Shown: positions 30,870-43,661 of the stretch, one piece after another
Layout of the letters: each line of letters begins with the position of its first letter
How positions within the stretch are numbered: position 1 is the first letter of the stretch
Origin: Arthrinium phaeospermum
Taxonomy: Eukaryota; Ascomycota; Sordariomycetes; Amphisphaeriales; Apiosporaceae
Assembly: GCA_006503535.1 (NCBI GenBank)
Contig: QYRS01000010.1
Location: 1,488,001 to 1,552,000 of the forward strand
Direction: 5' to 3'
Length of the DNA: 64,000 nucleotides
Notes under the pieces: model-generated
Database searches by the model: none
What the model was told of the DNA's origin: nothing
Seen by the model: only the letters and a program-made list of their open reading frames with translations
Program-made: the position numbers and the translations under genes

Positions 30870-33315
30870 ATGTCTGACAATATCAAACACCCAAAGACGG
30901 TCTCTGAGCATGTTGACAAGCCACAGCACCTCCTCCCCGACGACCTGCCTCTCCCCGAAGAGCTTGCTCATCTGTCTCGAGATGAGGAGCGTCTCTTAGA
31001 TCGACGCCTTACGAGGAGGTTGGACATGACGCTTATGCCCGTCGTCTTCATCCTCTTCCTGCTTAACATCCTGTATGCGAGCAATAATGCAGATTAAATG
31101 GGGATATGCCATATTAACGTGCGGGTGTAGAGATCGCAACAACATTGCCTCGGCTAAGATATCGGGCCTGACCACGACCCTCGGGATGACCAACTCGGAG
31201 TACAATACCTGTCTGCTCCTGTTCTACGTGGGATGTATGTATAATCCTTATCTTGGTCACGATGACTTGGAAGAGTACTCGCGATGACTGACCACTGGGA
31301 TCAGACTGTATCACGCAGGTAATCAACCAAACTGCAGCTCTAGCGTCACAATATCAGACCAGGTATTGACGTAACCAGATCCCTTCCAACATGATCATCG
31401 GAAAAGTCCGACCGGCCCTCTACATCTGCTTGGTGACCTCTCTGTGGGGTATCCTTAGTATGTCGCAGGGCTTCACCCACAACTTCAGTCAGCTGGCCAC
31501 GGTTAGGTTCATCCTCGGTCTCGTCGAAGCCCCCTTTATTCCCGCGGTCATGGTTCTGGGTACGTTTGACACGATATGTGCTATCATGGCCCCTCATCCC
31601 CTCTTCCAGCTGTCCACTAACAGTAGCAGTATTTCCACCCTACGCGAATATACTTCGAAGAATATCGAAATAAGTCATGGCTGAATCCTAACCCCTATCA
31701 TAGATGAGCTCCTGGTATACCCGCGCCGAACTTCCACCTCGAATTGCTTTTCTTTACGGAGGTAATATCTTAGCGACGGCATTCAGCGGACTCATCGCCG
31801 CAGGAAGTAGGATCTCTCACCAAGCACTCCATGTAGTCCCTGTTGAATATGTTTCTCACACGTCCATCTAATTAGTCACAAGTCGCATGGAAGGAGCAGC
31901 AGGAAGGCCAGCATGGGTAAGCCACGCACTCAGCCCGTCCCTTCCATGGCTGACCCGACCCGCCTTATAGGAATGGTTATTCATCATCGAGGGATCCATG
32001 ACTGTCGTCATTGCGATCATCGTGCTCCCCTTGCTCACGGACTATCCCCTGCAGTCTAAGCACCTGTTCATCTCTCGTGAACTCCAGTTATACGCGGTAA
32101 ATATGAACCCTACACCCAAGGACTTTGTCCTGTCATATGTACTGATCCCCAGACACAAGGAATACCGCATCCGCAAAGAAAACGCCGGCATCGCGGACGA
32201 GGACCCGGAGTCCATCTGGTAAGCGACATTCGGTGTTTATTCTTTTTCGATTTAGTGTTTATTCCAGGTTATCCCAGTGTCTCACGAGGGAAGAGGAACC
32301 GTTTATTCGAGAGATTTCCACTATTCCCTCTCAAGGCACCCTGTTCCCTCCAAAAGGGTAAATGCTAACGCCGAGAGTCGATAGGTGGGGACTGAAGCAA
32401 GCCCTCATCGACCCCAAGCTATACATGTTTGTGGTCATGCGTAAGTCACGAACTAAAACTGCCTGTATCAAAGGGTTTATTTCCCGCATGCTGATCCAGA
32501 CACCTGATGATAGAAATGGCCCTTATCACGACCCAATCCTTCAACAACTTCTTCCCCTCCATCGTCGGGACCCTCGGCTACGACCGCGAAAAGACGCTCC
32601 TGCTCACCTCGCCGCCCTATTTCTTCGCCTTCCTCGTCTCGCTCGCCGTCTCGTTCCACGCCGCGCACGCGCACGAGAGGGGCTACCACATTGCCGTATC
32701 CATGTTCTTCGCCTTGCTGGGCAACCTTCAGGTAAGCCACTCTCCATCCCCGTGTTTCTCTACCCTTTCTTCCCCATTGTCATACGAATGACGTGAGATC
32801 CTCTAGGCCATGTTCGTCCCCTCCAAGGCCGGACGCTACTTCTCCATGTTCCTCATGACCTCCGGGTCCTGCAGCCCATACAACCTGTGCATGTCCTGGG
32901 CGAGCGCCTCCCTACCGCGGTAAGTCTTTCCCATCCAATCCCTTTCCTTCTTTCCTGTCAAGATCCTTCCTTGGTCTAACGCCGAGGACTATGTAACAGC
33001 CCCCGGGCCAAACGTGCAGCGGCCCTGGCCATCGTCAACTTCATGTCCGCGGGCGTCGCGCACTTCTACACGTCCTACATGTTCCCCGACAGCCAGAAGC
33101 CGCGCTACTACGCCGGCGGCGCCGTCATGGCCGGGGGCTGCGTCGTGTGCGCCGGTGTGGCTTTGGGGATCAAGCGCCATCTCCGCCGGCAGAACGCGCG
33201 CTTTGAGAAGGAGGAGGCGGAACGAGACGGCGCGGTGGCGGCTTATGCCCAGATCCAGGGGGCCAAAAAGGGGCATGGCGGCGATGCGGTGGTCTCGTTT
33301 AGGTACGTCCACTAA
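30870..33315 (+). CDS. MFS anion:cation symporter (Dal5/allantoate permease family), 12 exons
   Basis: Predicted 510-residue plasma-membrane permease of the Dal5/Tna1 family, which imports organic anions such as allantoate, nicotinate or hydroxy acids. Twelve exons fit by phase: 30870-31072, 31131-31234, 31305-31318, 31379-31558, 31704-31806, 31876-31916, 31971-32096, 32160-32218, 32385-32440, 32514-32731, 32807-32919 and 33000-33315. Exon 3 is a 14-base microexon that completes YVGYCITQIPSNM. Family motifs include LDRNNIASAKISGL, QIPSNMIIGKVRP and SSWYTRAELPPRIA. Exon 4 ends with one surplus G (a GGG run at 31558-31560) before donor GTACGT. That breaks the otherwise perfect VMVL-MSSWYTR junction, so this is a mutation or a sequence error. 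The gene is convergent with the regulator downstream. Confidence 0.88.
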
Positions 33316-33587
33316 TAAGAGTAGCATAGTCTAGGGGCATGAGAGACGAGTCCGGGAGGTTTCGTTATGGGGTGCTCAGCAGGTCGACAAGCAGCAGTTG
33401 TATTGTATTCTTGAAATGAAAGAACTTTTAATAGCCTGATGTATCGCAAAATTCCAATTGCTGAGACGTCACAACTCGCTTTAACGCTGCAAGACGACGT
33501 ACCCCTTTTAATCAAAAGAAGGAAAGCATCCCAACGCCTTGCCAGAACGAAATAACACACAAACGTAACCCAGCAAACAGCCTATGA

Positions 33588-36338
33588 CTAACAATTGCGA
33601 GGATGCCGTCGAAGTTGTTCGTCCGTAACCCACCCGCAAGGCTGCGGAACCCGCATCCGCCCAAACACCATCTCCGCCGGCACCGCCGCGCTGCCGCCAG
33701 GCTGCTGCGGCGCCAACGCATCCTGGACCCAGCCCTGCGCCCCCGCTCCCTCCATCGGAGGCAGCGGCGGCGACGAAACCATGGCCGCCGCCTCGACGGC
33801 CTCGACCCCGCTCAGCTCCATCATGGGCGGCGCCACGCAGTGGTTGCCGCTGCCCAGCGCCAAGCTGCCGACGTTGAGGCGGAAGGGCTGGGCGCTCTCG
33901 TAGTCCCAGTCGAGGCGCTCGATCATCTGCGTGGCCTCGTGCCGGGTGGGGTCCGTGGACCCGCCCGTCCAGCGGCGCGTGAGCACCGTCTCCTCGGCCA
34001 GCTTGCGGAACGAGTGGTTGCCGAACGGGTTGCACAGCATCCCCAGCAGCGCGGCGCTGAGCTGGGCGCGGTCCGGGTCCGCGTTGGGCGGGATGGTCAG
34101 GAGGTAGCGCCCCTGCGACGCCGGCGACAGGGGCTGCTCCGCGGGCGGCAGGTTCACGAGCTCCGCCGTCGTGCCCTCGGGGTTGGCCCGGGGGGCCGTC
34201 TGGTCCAGCAGCCGGTGGATCGCCGACAGCTCCGTGTGGAACTGCCGCGCTACGGGGTCGAGCGTGCCGCAGAACTCGAGCACCTGCAGGCAGTGCGCCG
34301 CCTTCATCAGCTCCTCCTGCCACTGCTGCACCACGAAGTTGTGGACCTGTTTTTGCGCGACGCAGTGGAGGAGTATGACGCACGACGTGTAAGATTGGAA
34401 ACTGTTAGGGGGTGTTGGTCAGAGAAAGTGTGTGGTGGTACTAAGACTGAGAGAGGGGCTCGTACATAATCAGCCAGCAGCGTTTGAATACACCATTGTC
34501 GTCCAGAAGCAATGCCAATATGCGGGCAGATGTAGCCGCAGCGACGACGGCCTCTTCACAGTGGCCGAAGAGCAACGCCATATCGCCTTCTGGGAAGGGA
34601 ATTCGACGCGATTGCTGCATAGGCTGCGTGATCTGGGCAGCAACGCGCCGGTAGCAGAGCATCATGCCGCCAAGATACAGCAGGTGGACGTGGAAGCCAG
34701 ACCGCCGGATGCTCGCGCTGTGTTCTGAGTGCATCAGGTTTTCGAGACGCATCTGCCAAGGTAGTTTGCTGTACCAAGTTTGCAGGTCTTCCATGATGGA
34801 CTGTATCGAGCGCGGTGTCAGCTCCTTGAAGGCCAGGTGCATACGCATAACCTTGGCCTTGAGCAAGGCGATCTTGGCCATCTCATTTTGAACAACTGTC
34901 CGAGGGGTTAGCATCACCATTTGCAGTCATGGCCGAAGGGGTAGAAGTACTTTCCGCAAGATCAGTTGATGTGTTGATCTCAAGGTCGGGGAGCTTCGTG
35001 CCAGTCAGAAACAAACTTTGTCGTATGTTTGGACATGTGGACTCACCTGAGTGTCCAAAGGCACACTATCATTTCCCGGCACGTAGCCCAGAGAAGCTGA
35101 TAGCCAGCTGCATTCTTATCTCAGTCATAATGTCGCCCGCGGCCCAAGGGCATCTTACCTGGAAAAGAAGATCAACGATCGCCAGGCCTTGCGGTACTCT
35201 GCCCATCTGGCTTCAGCGAAACCCCCTTGTGGTGGTCTTTTGCATTCCAAGTTGTATCGCCTGCAGGTACCAAGGCCGATTTCTGGTAGTGGGTTAGAAC
35301 AACTGGGGACATTGTTTCAGGAAAAGAGAAAGAGTCCATAAAAAGGGGCAAGCTCACCGACGTAAGCAACAGCTACCGTCGTCTTATCCATGATGTTGTA
35401 CAAACAGAACAAGGTAGTTATTTTGATGGCATCAAGGGGTCGGGCCTGGATGACGGCCTCGAGGTGGTGCCTGGCTACATCATAAAAGGTGTGTTGGGCC
35501 TCGATGTCGATGATCTCGTGTTCGTACTGGGCTCCGATGGCCGCGACCGTCATCAAGCAGCAGACGTCGGCCTTGTACTCCAAACTGCCATTGTTGGGTG
35601 ACTGGAAGGTAGTGTCAAAGCATTGGTAAATCTGTTCCTTGGAGAAGACGTGGAACAGCTTCCCACTGCAGCTGAAGAACGTCTCGACAAATCGCCTTGT
35701 GAGTTCGGGCGGAGGGAGCCACAGCAACACGTGGCGCCACGGGGAGTGAAGGGTGGACGAGTTGGAAGGCGATGAGATGTGAGAGATGGTTGGGTTTGGT
35801 GGGTTGGTCCCAGTGACGGCTGTTGCATGCGGCATGATTTGCTGCCCCGAGGAGCTTTCGCTTTCGGGCGATATAGATGAGGTCGGGTCGGAGGAGCCGC
35901 TTGAATCGTCGGCCGCTTCCCGGGCGGCTTCCACCAGCTTCGGGACGGAGTCAAGTCGACCACGGCTTTTGCGCCAGCTCTGTAGAAGTTTGCCGGCCTG
36001 TTCTGTTGGCAAGTCTCTGAGGTTGTCGACAAACTTCTCCAGGGCGTTGAGACGAGACTTCCGAGACTCTCTTTCGTCTGCTATATAGCCACAGGCCCTG
36101 CGCTTGCTGGTGCAATGTCCGCATTTGGGTCTGCCACCGTCACACTGCGCGCTCTTCCTATCAGCATTTGGCTGCGGTAATCGACAATGCTCGCATTGAT
36201 TGGTCTAACCTTTATCTTCAGTCTGCGACAATCGTGGCAGGCTTCCACCGTATTGCGCTTGTTGGGATCATTGCCTCGTGGTTCAACGCCATCGCCGTTG
36301 ACAGGACGGGCCGGCTGTATTTGGCGGAAGCCCCGCAT
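33588..36338 (-). CDS. Zn2Cys6 fungal-type transcription factor
   Basis: Predicted 795-residue nuclear regulator built from seven exons: 36210-36338, 35358-36144, 35159-35282, 35047-35107, 34951-34993, 34466-34895 and 33588-34401. Every junction keeps phase. Cysteines 34, 37, 44, 51, 54 and 61 form the zinc cluster ACHDCRRLKIK|CDGGRPKCGHCTSKRRAC; intron 1 falls just before the third cysteine, a common site in this family. A short coiled segment (SRLNALEKFVDNLRDL) and Ser-rich linker follow. The fungal transcription-factor middle domain spans residues of about 160-420 (LTRRFVETFFSCSGKLFHVF, ARWAEYRKAWRSLIFFSSWL, GYVPGNDSVPLDTQ). Exon 5 is only 43 bases. It lies next to the permease/dehydrogenase pair and is their likely controller. 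The start ATG could be moved by an unseen upstream exon. Confidence 0.9.
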
Positions 36339-39157
36339 GGTATGGCAGTGAAGATCCCCTCTGTAAAACAAGTTTCGCTAAAGTCGCGTAGATCATTGAA
36401 CTGGCGTAATAAATTAGTCGCTTGAATGGAGCCGGGTGGTTGTCTAGCTTCGGTATTGTAAAAGGGGCCGCTTGCTTTCTTTTTTTCTCCTTCTATCGTG
36501 GTGGTGGCAAGAGTTCAGCCAAAACCCACACCGAGTTTTTTGGTAGGTAGACGAGAAGAATTCGAAATGGGCGCGGATTGGAAGATGACCAAATACGTCA
36601 TTTGCGTACCTTGTAAATAAGCCAATCGGTTATAGCGATGCATGGGAAGCATTTAACACCGCGACGCCGAGGTGTTTGGCGGTTGCTTTTGTGATATGTT
36701 ACTGATGGACTGGGTTGGACAGAACGAACCTGGGCGGAGCTAGTTGCTAGATAAGGGCGAGCTGAACAGAAGGTGGCATGTCGGGAGAGGAAACTTCTTT
36801 GCCGATCTCATGGAGGGCGAGACAAGTTGGTCGAGGCGAAGGAGACCAGGCTTGCCCAGGCCATCTATCAATAATGACAGCCACCCCTGTACCTGTGTAT
36901 GTGGTAGTACCGCAAAACACCAGACAACTACTCGTCCAGAACTCGTCTCGCGGTGGCTAGCCTTGCAGGCGTGATCACAAAACGCTTCGAGTGGTATGAC
37001 AGATGTGACTCGCGAACCTATGGGGGTTGGCGGCGTATGCAACCACCCGCGATTTGTGGATACATATTTCAGCAGCGTGCTTACAGGCACAGGGTCCAAT
37101 GTCCACTGCTTGAAGGTGCCTAAAAGGGCTGGGTACGCAGTCTAGACGCACATTGACAATCGATGCGGCTAAGGTTCCCGGGATGATAAGCGAGGTAGTG
37201 TATTCCATCATTGGCACATTGGAATCGAATGCTAGTGACCAGTGACAAGTGACCAGCAATGTCTTGTTGGTATCCCCATCAATAACAGCGAAAATATGTT
37301 TCGGAGCTCGGCAGCTTGGGATGACACGACCGTTGATTGCTTGGCCCGCAGGCTAGTGCGCGCGGGGCGTGCCTGTCTGGCAACTGGGCCTGTACTGTAC
37401 ACCTGGGCGACAGGGACTTGGTCTCGTCTCTGCTGAGCGACGGACCTGACGCGCGCATGGAATCCAAAGCAGAACGTCTATTTAGACATCGTCTGCGGCA
37501 CTAGAGAATAGTAGCCTCAATACTGGGAGGACGACGGGGGCTTTCTGAGAGAGGTGGCGAATTACAATGCGGCGGTTATGTGCAAGTGCCAAGCAGACGG
37601 GACGACTCCCCATTTCCGATGGGCACAGCTGTAATAACAGTGGCACGGAATTTTCTTGCCTTGTGAGTATGCAGGGTTCGAGAATATGGCCAGTCAATTG
37701 GATAAAAATCGCCTATTCGACCCGGACGGCATTTCTGCAGCCCTAGCCCAACCGTTGCTTCTTCCGACATTGTGACCAAATTGCATTGATGCGAGTGTTG
37801 CAGGCCGACTGGAGGTCTTCAATGGTAGAGACCTAAACGTCATGACATTTGGCGAATGCGGGGCCCGCCTGACAGCAGCCCTAAAAGCGGAACGTCCCGT
37901 GGTGTTCTTCCGGGAACCCTCGATCAAGTTTGACAGCACCCGCGGCTGTCAAGTCGAGTCTGTGTACCAGCGGATCGGGTAGAAATCGCATTACCGCTGG
38001 GATGTACCTATAAGAAAAGGGACTTGACTCATTTTCGACCTCGATTGCGAACAACAAAGGAGGTGGGCGTGCAAAAAGCAGTTCCATACAGACACCAATG
38101 CGGGGTAGTCCAGAACGGACACAGTGAGACATGGCTGACACTGAACAGATGGGGGCCAGTTCAACGTCTAAAAAGTCAGCATATCGCGGAACCCGGGATA
38201 AAAAAGACTGTTTTCGATCCTTCTACACTTAAGTGGCAAATTGATCTCTGTGCCGACTCTGTGTTACCATCAGGATTTCGATGTCACATCCGCGACGTCA
38301 TGTCGTCCTGATTGAAATATTTCCACGGGAACTTCTCGCGCAATTATCATTTTTGGTGGCTGGGTGATTGACAGTCGTTGCTGGGCGGACGAGAGCTTTG
38401 GCCAGGCCTACATGACAAGCAAGCAGGATTTTTTTGATCCAAACACAAATATCATAAAATGATACGAAGCACCTGACGGCATTGATTATGTGTCATGTGT
38501 CCAAAGATCGAAACTGTGAACAGAAGAGGCGCGATATGAATGCCAGATAGAAAGGATATGAGCATTGAAGTTATCTCTAGCTACATGTATCTGGTAACAG
38601 ACTGTGTTCACATCTCTCCAATGAGACCCAGCGCAATGTGGCCAGTGCTGTAGGCAATCGTCTTTGTAGGTCAGAATTGAGAGGAGGCAGAAAAAGGGGT
38701 GTAACAAATTTGGCGGCATTTGCTAAGATAGTTGTGATGCGACCGGACAGTGGTAGGGATAGACGTGGATTCAAATTCCTCCTCGTCTACCAGCAAGCCA
38801 GCCTATCTTTCTGGGTGCATTTTACAAATGAAGAGCCAGGAATTGGATGGTAGGGGCTTGGGGAATCTGGGGAAGGTCAGGCAAGCTCCAGAAAAGTGAT
38901 GTGGAGAGGACCCCAATGCCCCGCGCTGCCCCAACCACTCGCTACACGCTATCCCGAAAGACCTCCTGGGTTGTGTGCTTTGGTGCCGTCTGATGATTCC
39001 CCCCATGCCTGCGTCGCGAGTTGTCACGGTATATGCCTCATGCTGCTTTCTTCCCCAGCAAGCCAGGTCGATAGTTCCCATCGTCATAATCAATCCCATC
39101 GTTATAGCAAACCCCATTAACCAAGCGCCTTGAGACGCCAATGCAACGATCATCAAC
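36339..39157. other. Gene-poor stretch, nothing recognised
   Basis: About 2.8 kb. The left end is the promoter of the Zn2Cys6 gene (T-rich tract near 36478-36490). Open frames are below 100 codons except one of 119 on the minus strand, and none shows domain features. No repeat structure was noticed. Confidence 0.5.
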
Positions 39158-40833
39158 ATGGCTCCGAAGATTGATGCTGCTGACATTGAGAGACATGCGT
39201 CACCCGACGACTGCTGGGTGGTCGTCAATGGCCGAGTTTATGATTTGACCAACTTCGCGCCGGAGCACCCTGGTGGCGCCGATAGTGCGTTTTTCCTTCT
39301 TCTGCAGCCCAAGCCCTACGTATCACACAGGAAACCGACTAACGCGTGAAACACATAAGTCATCTACACGTGGGCTGGCAAAGATGCGTCGGGGATCTAC
39401 AACGAGTACCACACGCCACAGCGCATCGAAAGCGAGCTTCCCGCCTCGGAGAAGCTGGGCGACCTGGACGAATCCACCGTAACTGAGACATGGCGGCAGC
39501 GGTCCTCACCCCAGGCGCCGCCACCTGCCGCTGCTGCTGCTGCTGCTGACGCCGCACGTGCATCGCCATCCGAGGAAGAGGTGAGGGGACCCCCGCCATT
39601 GAGCTCTCTTATCAACCTGCGCGACTTCGAGGAGGCCTTCGAAAGGCACGGTTCCGCCAAGTCCCACGCTTACATCTCGGGCGCCTCCAACGACCTGCTC
39701 ACGCTCCGGGCCAACGCGCGCGACTGGCAGCGCCTGTGGTTCCGCTCGCGCATCCTGCGCAACGTGGGCACGGCCACGACCGAAACCACCATGCTCGGCC
39801 AGCCCGTCTCGATGCCCGTCTGGATCGCGCCCATGGGGGTCGCCAAGACGGGCGGGCCCGAAGCCGAGGCGGCCCTGGGCCGCGGCGCGGCGTCGGCGGG
39901 CATCATCCACTGCGTGTCGACGGTCGCGACCCTGACGCTCGAGGAGACGCTCGCCGCCGTGCCCGACCGGCAGCACCCCTTCTGGTTCCAGCTGTACGTG
40001 AACCGCAACCGCCCCAAGTCGGAGGAGGCGCTGCGGCGTCTAGACAAGCTGCCGCAGGTCAAGGCCGTGCTCGTCACCGTCGACCTGCCCGTGGTCTCGA
40101 AGCGCGAGGCGGATGAACGCGTGCGCGCCGCGGACCTGGGGCCGATCCTCGCGGATGGGAAACCCGTAGAGGGGCCCAAAGGCCGCGGGGCCGGGCTCGC
40201 CAGCAGCACCGGGAACTTCATCGACTGCACGACGACGTGGGAGGACCTGCCGTGGATCCGGCGGTGCACCAAGCTGCCCATCGTCCTCAAGGGGATCCAG
40301 TCCGCGGCCGACGCGAAAAAGGCGCTGCAGGCGGGTTGTGCAGGGATCGTGGTTTCGAACCACGGCGGCCGCGCCCTGGACAACGCGCCCTCCTCGGTGC
40401 TCGTCCTGCTCGAGCTCCGGAGGGACTGTCCCGATGTCTTTGAGAAGATGGAGGTCTACGTCGACGGCGGGGTGAGGCGGGGCTCGGATGTCCTGAAAGC
40501 GTTCTGTCTCGGTGCCAGAGGTGTGGGTATCGGTAGACCGTTCCAGTGTGCGATTGCCTACGGCACCGAAGGGGTCGAGCATTGCGCTAGGAGTAAGTTC
40601 ACACAGTCACCAAGGCCTTTTTCGATATATTCAGTTGCTAACACACCTGCCCCCTAGTTCTGAAAGACGAGTTGGAAACAGCCATGCGCCTTTGTGGTGT
40701 TACCGACCTTGCCCAGGTCCGTGGCGACATGAGTTGGCTCAACACTTCCGAGCTGGATAGGATGCTTCCTCCCGCGAAAGAGATTTACCCGCCATTACGA
40801 TCATCCTGGAAGAGTCTCTGGCCGAAACTGTAG
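39158..40833 (+). CDS. Cytochrome b2-like FMN-dependent L-2-hydroxyacid (lactate) dehydrogenase
   Basis: Predicted 511-residue flavocytochrome that oxidises L-lactate or a related 2-hydroxyacid to the 2-oxo acid. Exons are 39158-39284, 39360-40592 and 40658-40833. Residues 1-65 are a cytochrome b5 domain with heme ligands His37 (EHPGGAD) and His60 (YNEYHTP), the usual 23 apart. A Pro/Ala-rich linker (PPPAAAAAADAA) leads to the FMN domain: FWFQLYVNRN, VTVDLP, KLPIVLKGIQ (flavin-contacting Lys), VVSNHGGRALDNAPSS with the catalytic His, and YVDGGVRRGSDVLKAFCLGA. The protein starts directly with the b5 domain, with no mitochondrial presequence, so it is probably cytosolic, unlike yeast Cyb2. A hydroxyacid other than lactate is possible. 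Confidence 0.93.
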
Positions 40834-41520
40834 TCTAGGGGACCAGACTCGCGTAATTATCATCCTTCAAATAGACAGGATCAAATGGCACGCATTGTAT
40901 ATATAAAGACTGCAATTATATATAAAGTATGTGCATTTTAATTCGACACGCGTGTGCTGGGAGGCCTGACAGCACTGTGGGGAGCTGAATCTGGAGCGCT
41001 AAATCGTCGGCCCAAGTCCAATCTTACAGGTCTCACTAGCGGCCTTGAGGTTACGACTCAGCTGCCGAGAGCTAAGAAACGAATTCAGGTACCATAAGCT
41101 TGGTTCACTCACCGTAAAGGTTGCATGCAACCATCCTGTTGTGAGTACACCCAATTATATCTTCAGAAATACGCTGCCAGGTGTTGAGGCCAGTTCAGCG
41201 AACGCATATGCAAACCACCATGTCGCGCAATGGAGCATCGTGGGCCTCAACAACTGGTTTGTTTGCTACAAGGCAACGTCAGGTGGTGTTTGTACGCCGC
41301 CTGCCCCGCACTTCAGCCGTCCGCAAAAGATAGGACAGGCAGCCATGGCAGCCTGGACGGCTAAACATGCACTATTTTAGCCCTGACGCCAAACGAGACC
41401 CTCCCTACTCCTATTTAATGAATTCAGCCCAACCTCATTCATGTTCATGTTGCCTCACTCTCTCGACTTCCAGTCAAGAACTCCAATGAGACAATCCAAC
41501 ACGTCAAAGACCAAGTTACT
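40834..41520. other. Intergenic/promoter
   Basis: 687 bases. A TATATATAAAG and ATATATAAAG pair near 40900-40928 lies in the 3' region of the dehydrogenase. A TATTTAAT element at about 41408 precedes the DUF4246 gene. No gene was seen. Confidence 0.4.
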
Positions 41521-43532
41521 ATGAGTTCGGCTTCAATGGCTTCCACTGGAGAGCGCATTCGACTGCCTGGCTTTGGGTTGCCAATGCAAGTTCCTCCAAA
41601 CCCCTACGTTGGTACATGTACTCGCTAACTTCTTTCTTTGGCCTTGACCAGGCAACATCTACCATCATGGTCGAGAAATGCTGAAAAGCCTGAGCGATTT
41701 CCCCATGCCATTGCCGATTTTTTCGCTAGTAATGGCATTGCGGAGCGGGAACTGCGAATGCTTGACTTCGTGAATCAGATCACAGACAAACCAGACTGGC
41801 ACAAGAAAGTCTTTGACGAACAGATCGTTCATAGATGGAAGGAAGAAGGCGTGCGGTTTGACGAAGCCCTGCACGACTTCTACCTTTCGGAGAAGATGTT
41901 TGAAGTGGTATGCACTTCAATCCGGCCAGTCACGTCAATCTACATGAACTGACACCCTATTCAGTGCTTGGAAGAGCTGCGCGAGAAGGCCGCTATATTT
42001 GAGAAGACTCAAATGGTGCACGTTCTGGATTCAGAACTGACAGTCGTCAAATCCGACTCGATAGTCCCGCCGGAGCTTCAACAAAAGCTCCTTTCCGCCG
42101 TTCGGCCCCTTGAAGACGTCCCCGAGAGCCAGAAAGATTGGCATCCAGGATCAAATAACCAGGTGTTGGACCTTGTGCATCCTTCGCTTTTCCCATTGGT
42201 TTACGGTCTCAGCAAAGTGTTACCGGTGGGCAAGGTGCCGCTTGATGATTGTGCCAAGTACACCGGGCGTGGGGAAACAATTCCGGTGGACCATAGCCCT
42301 CGAGAATGGCCCAAGAAGACATCGTGAGTAGTACTACGATACTGGCGAATGACAAGCTAAGCCTAAACTTTCGCAGATGGGGTGACGAGGTGAGCCCCGA
42401 CGCCTGGGGGGAGTTCCAATGGTTACCCGCCAACGTCGAGTTCATTGGCAATTATACGAAGATCACTAGCTACATCAATGGTCTGCATCCCCAAAAGCAC
42501 AAGGATCTCTACGCGGTTCTAGAACAGCTAGTGGAAAAGGCAGTACCTCTCTGGAGTGATACTCTGTCTTGGTTCCACAGCAGGACCCGTATCAAGATCG
42601 AGGGTACTGGAGCTGACGACTACGAAATCCCGGAAGGGGTCATATACGATGGACCAGATAATATGATCGGGGTGGAAGAATCCGATGACGAGTGGGACGA
42701 GCGACTCGAGTTGCTGGAGGACTCGGACGACTACCGGGACTGGAAAGAGGAGCACCAAGTCCTTATTGAACGAGAGCCGCACGACTACGTGCCTTTCGAG
42801 AAGACCGTCCCAGAAAACCAGGGTCGTATCGATCTGCGTACCCGCTTTGCGGAATCCGGCCTGCAGGTCATCTTCAAGCTGGCCAACATCCACCTGACAC
42901 CTGAGAAGCCCAAGTACGAGGGTGGGACATGGCACGTCGAGGGCGCGCTGAACGAGCACATATGCGCGACGGCGCTGTACTACTACGACCAGGACAACAT
43001 CACCGACTCTCGCCTGTCTTTCCGACAAGAGTACGACATCGAAGAACTCGTCATGATACCGGAGCAGCACAATTTCCGGTCGTGCGAGGAGTACTTTGGC
43101 ATCTCCAACGAGGAACACGCCGTCAAGGAGCTCGGGAGCGTCCTGACCAGGACGGGCCGCCTCCTAACGTTCCCCAACGTCCTGCAACACAAGGTGTCCG
43201 GGTTCGAGCTGGCAGACGCGACCAAGCCGGGCCACCGCAAGATCCTAGCCATGTTTCTGGTGGACCCGCACATCCCCGTCCTCTCCACGGCCAATGTGCC
43301 CCCGCAGGATAGGCGATGGTGGGCCGAGGAGGTGCGACATGCCCCCGGGCAGCGGCTCTCCAGGCTGCCCAAGGAGCTATTCGATGAGATCACCAAGGGG
43401 GTGGACGGCTTCCCCATCTCCTGGGATCAGGCCCTGGACATTCGAGCGCGGCTAATGGACGAGAGAGGGGCCATTCAGGAGAGCGTTAGCGAGGCCATGG
43501 AATCACAGCACTTCAGTTTCTGCGAGCATTGA
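41521..43532 (+). CDS. DUF4246 family protein, frameshifted in exon 2
   Basis: Predicted protein of about 620 residues of the fungal DUF4246 family. Exons are 41521-41611, 41652-41907, 41965-42323 and 42377-43532. Hallmarks are PGFGLPMQ near the N-terminus, LDFVNQITDKPDWHKKVFDE, YTGRGETIPVDH, and EFQWLPANVEFIGNYTKITS. A conserved WHVEGALNEHICATALYYYD lies near residue 420; its H-x-E arrangement suggests a 2-oxoglutarate/Fe(II)-type fold, but that is inference. Exon 2 begins NIYHHGREMLKSLSDFP in one frame and continues HAIADFFASNGI in another. The break lies at the CCCC run 41701-41704, where one C appears to be missing. All other junctions are clean. The function of the family is not established. 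Confidence 0.87.
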
Positions 43533-43661
43533 TCACGCATTGGCGCTTTATCAAGAGATAGGATCAATTGCCCTTACGTTTTTACTTATTTATATTTTTA
43601 AGAATATTTTTAACGGCGCATTAGAAGTCGTGGAAATGTAGCTGGTCCAACACTTTATTCA

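Noticed and set aside
31541..31703. Alternative splicing solutions (2-base or 5-base exons, or donor at GCG|GTCATG) to rescue the permease frame
   Set aside because: The tiny exons lack believable sites, and the GTCATG donor would delete four residues from a membrane helix. A one-base indel is simpler.
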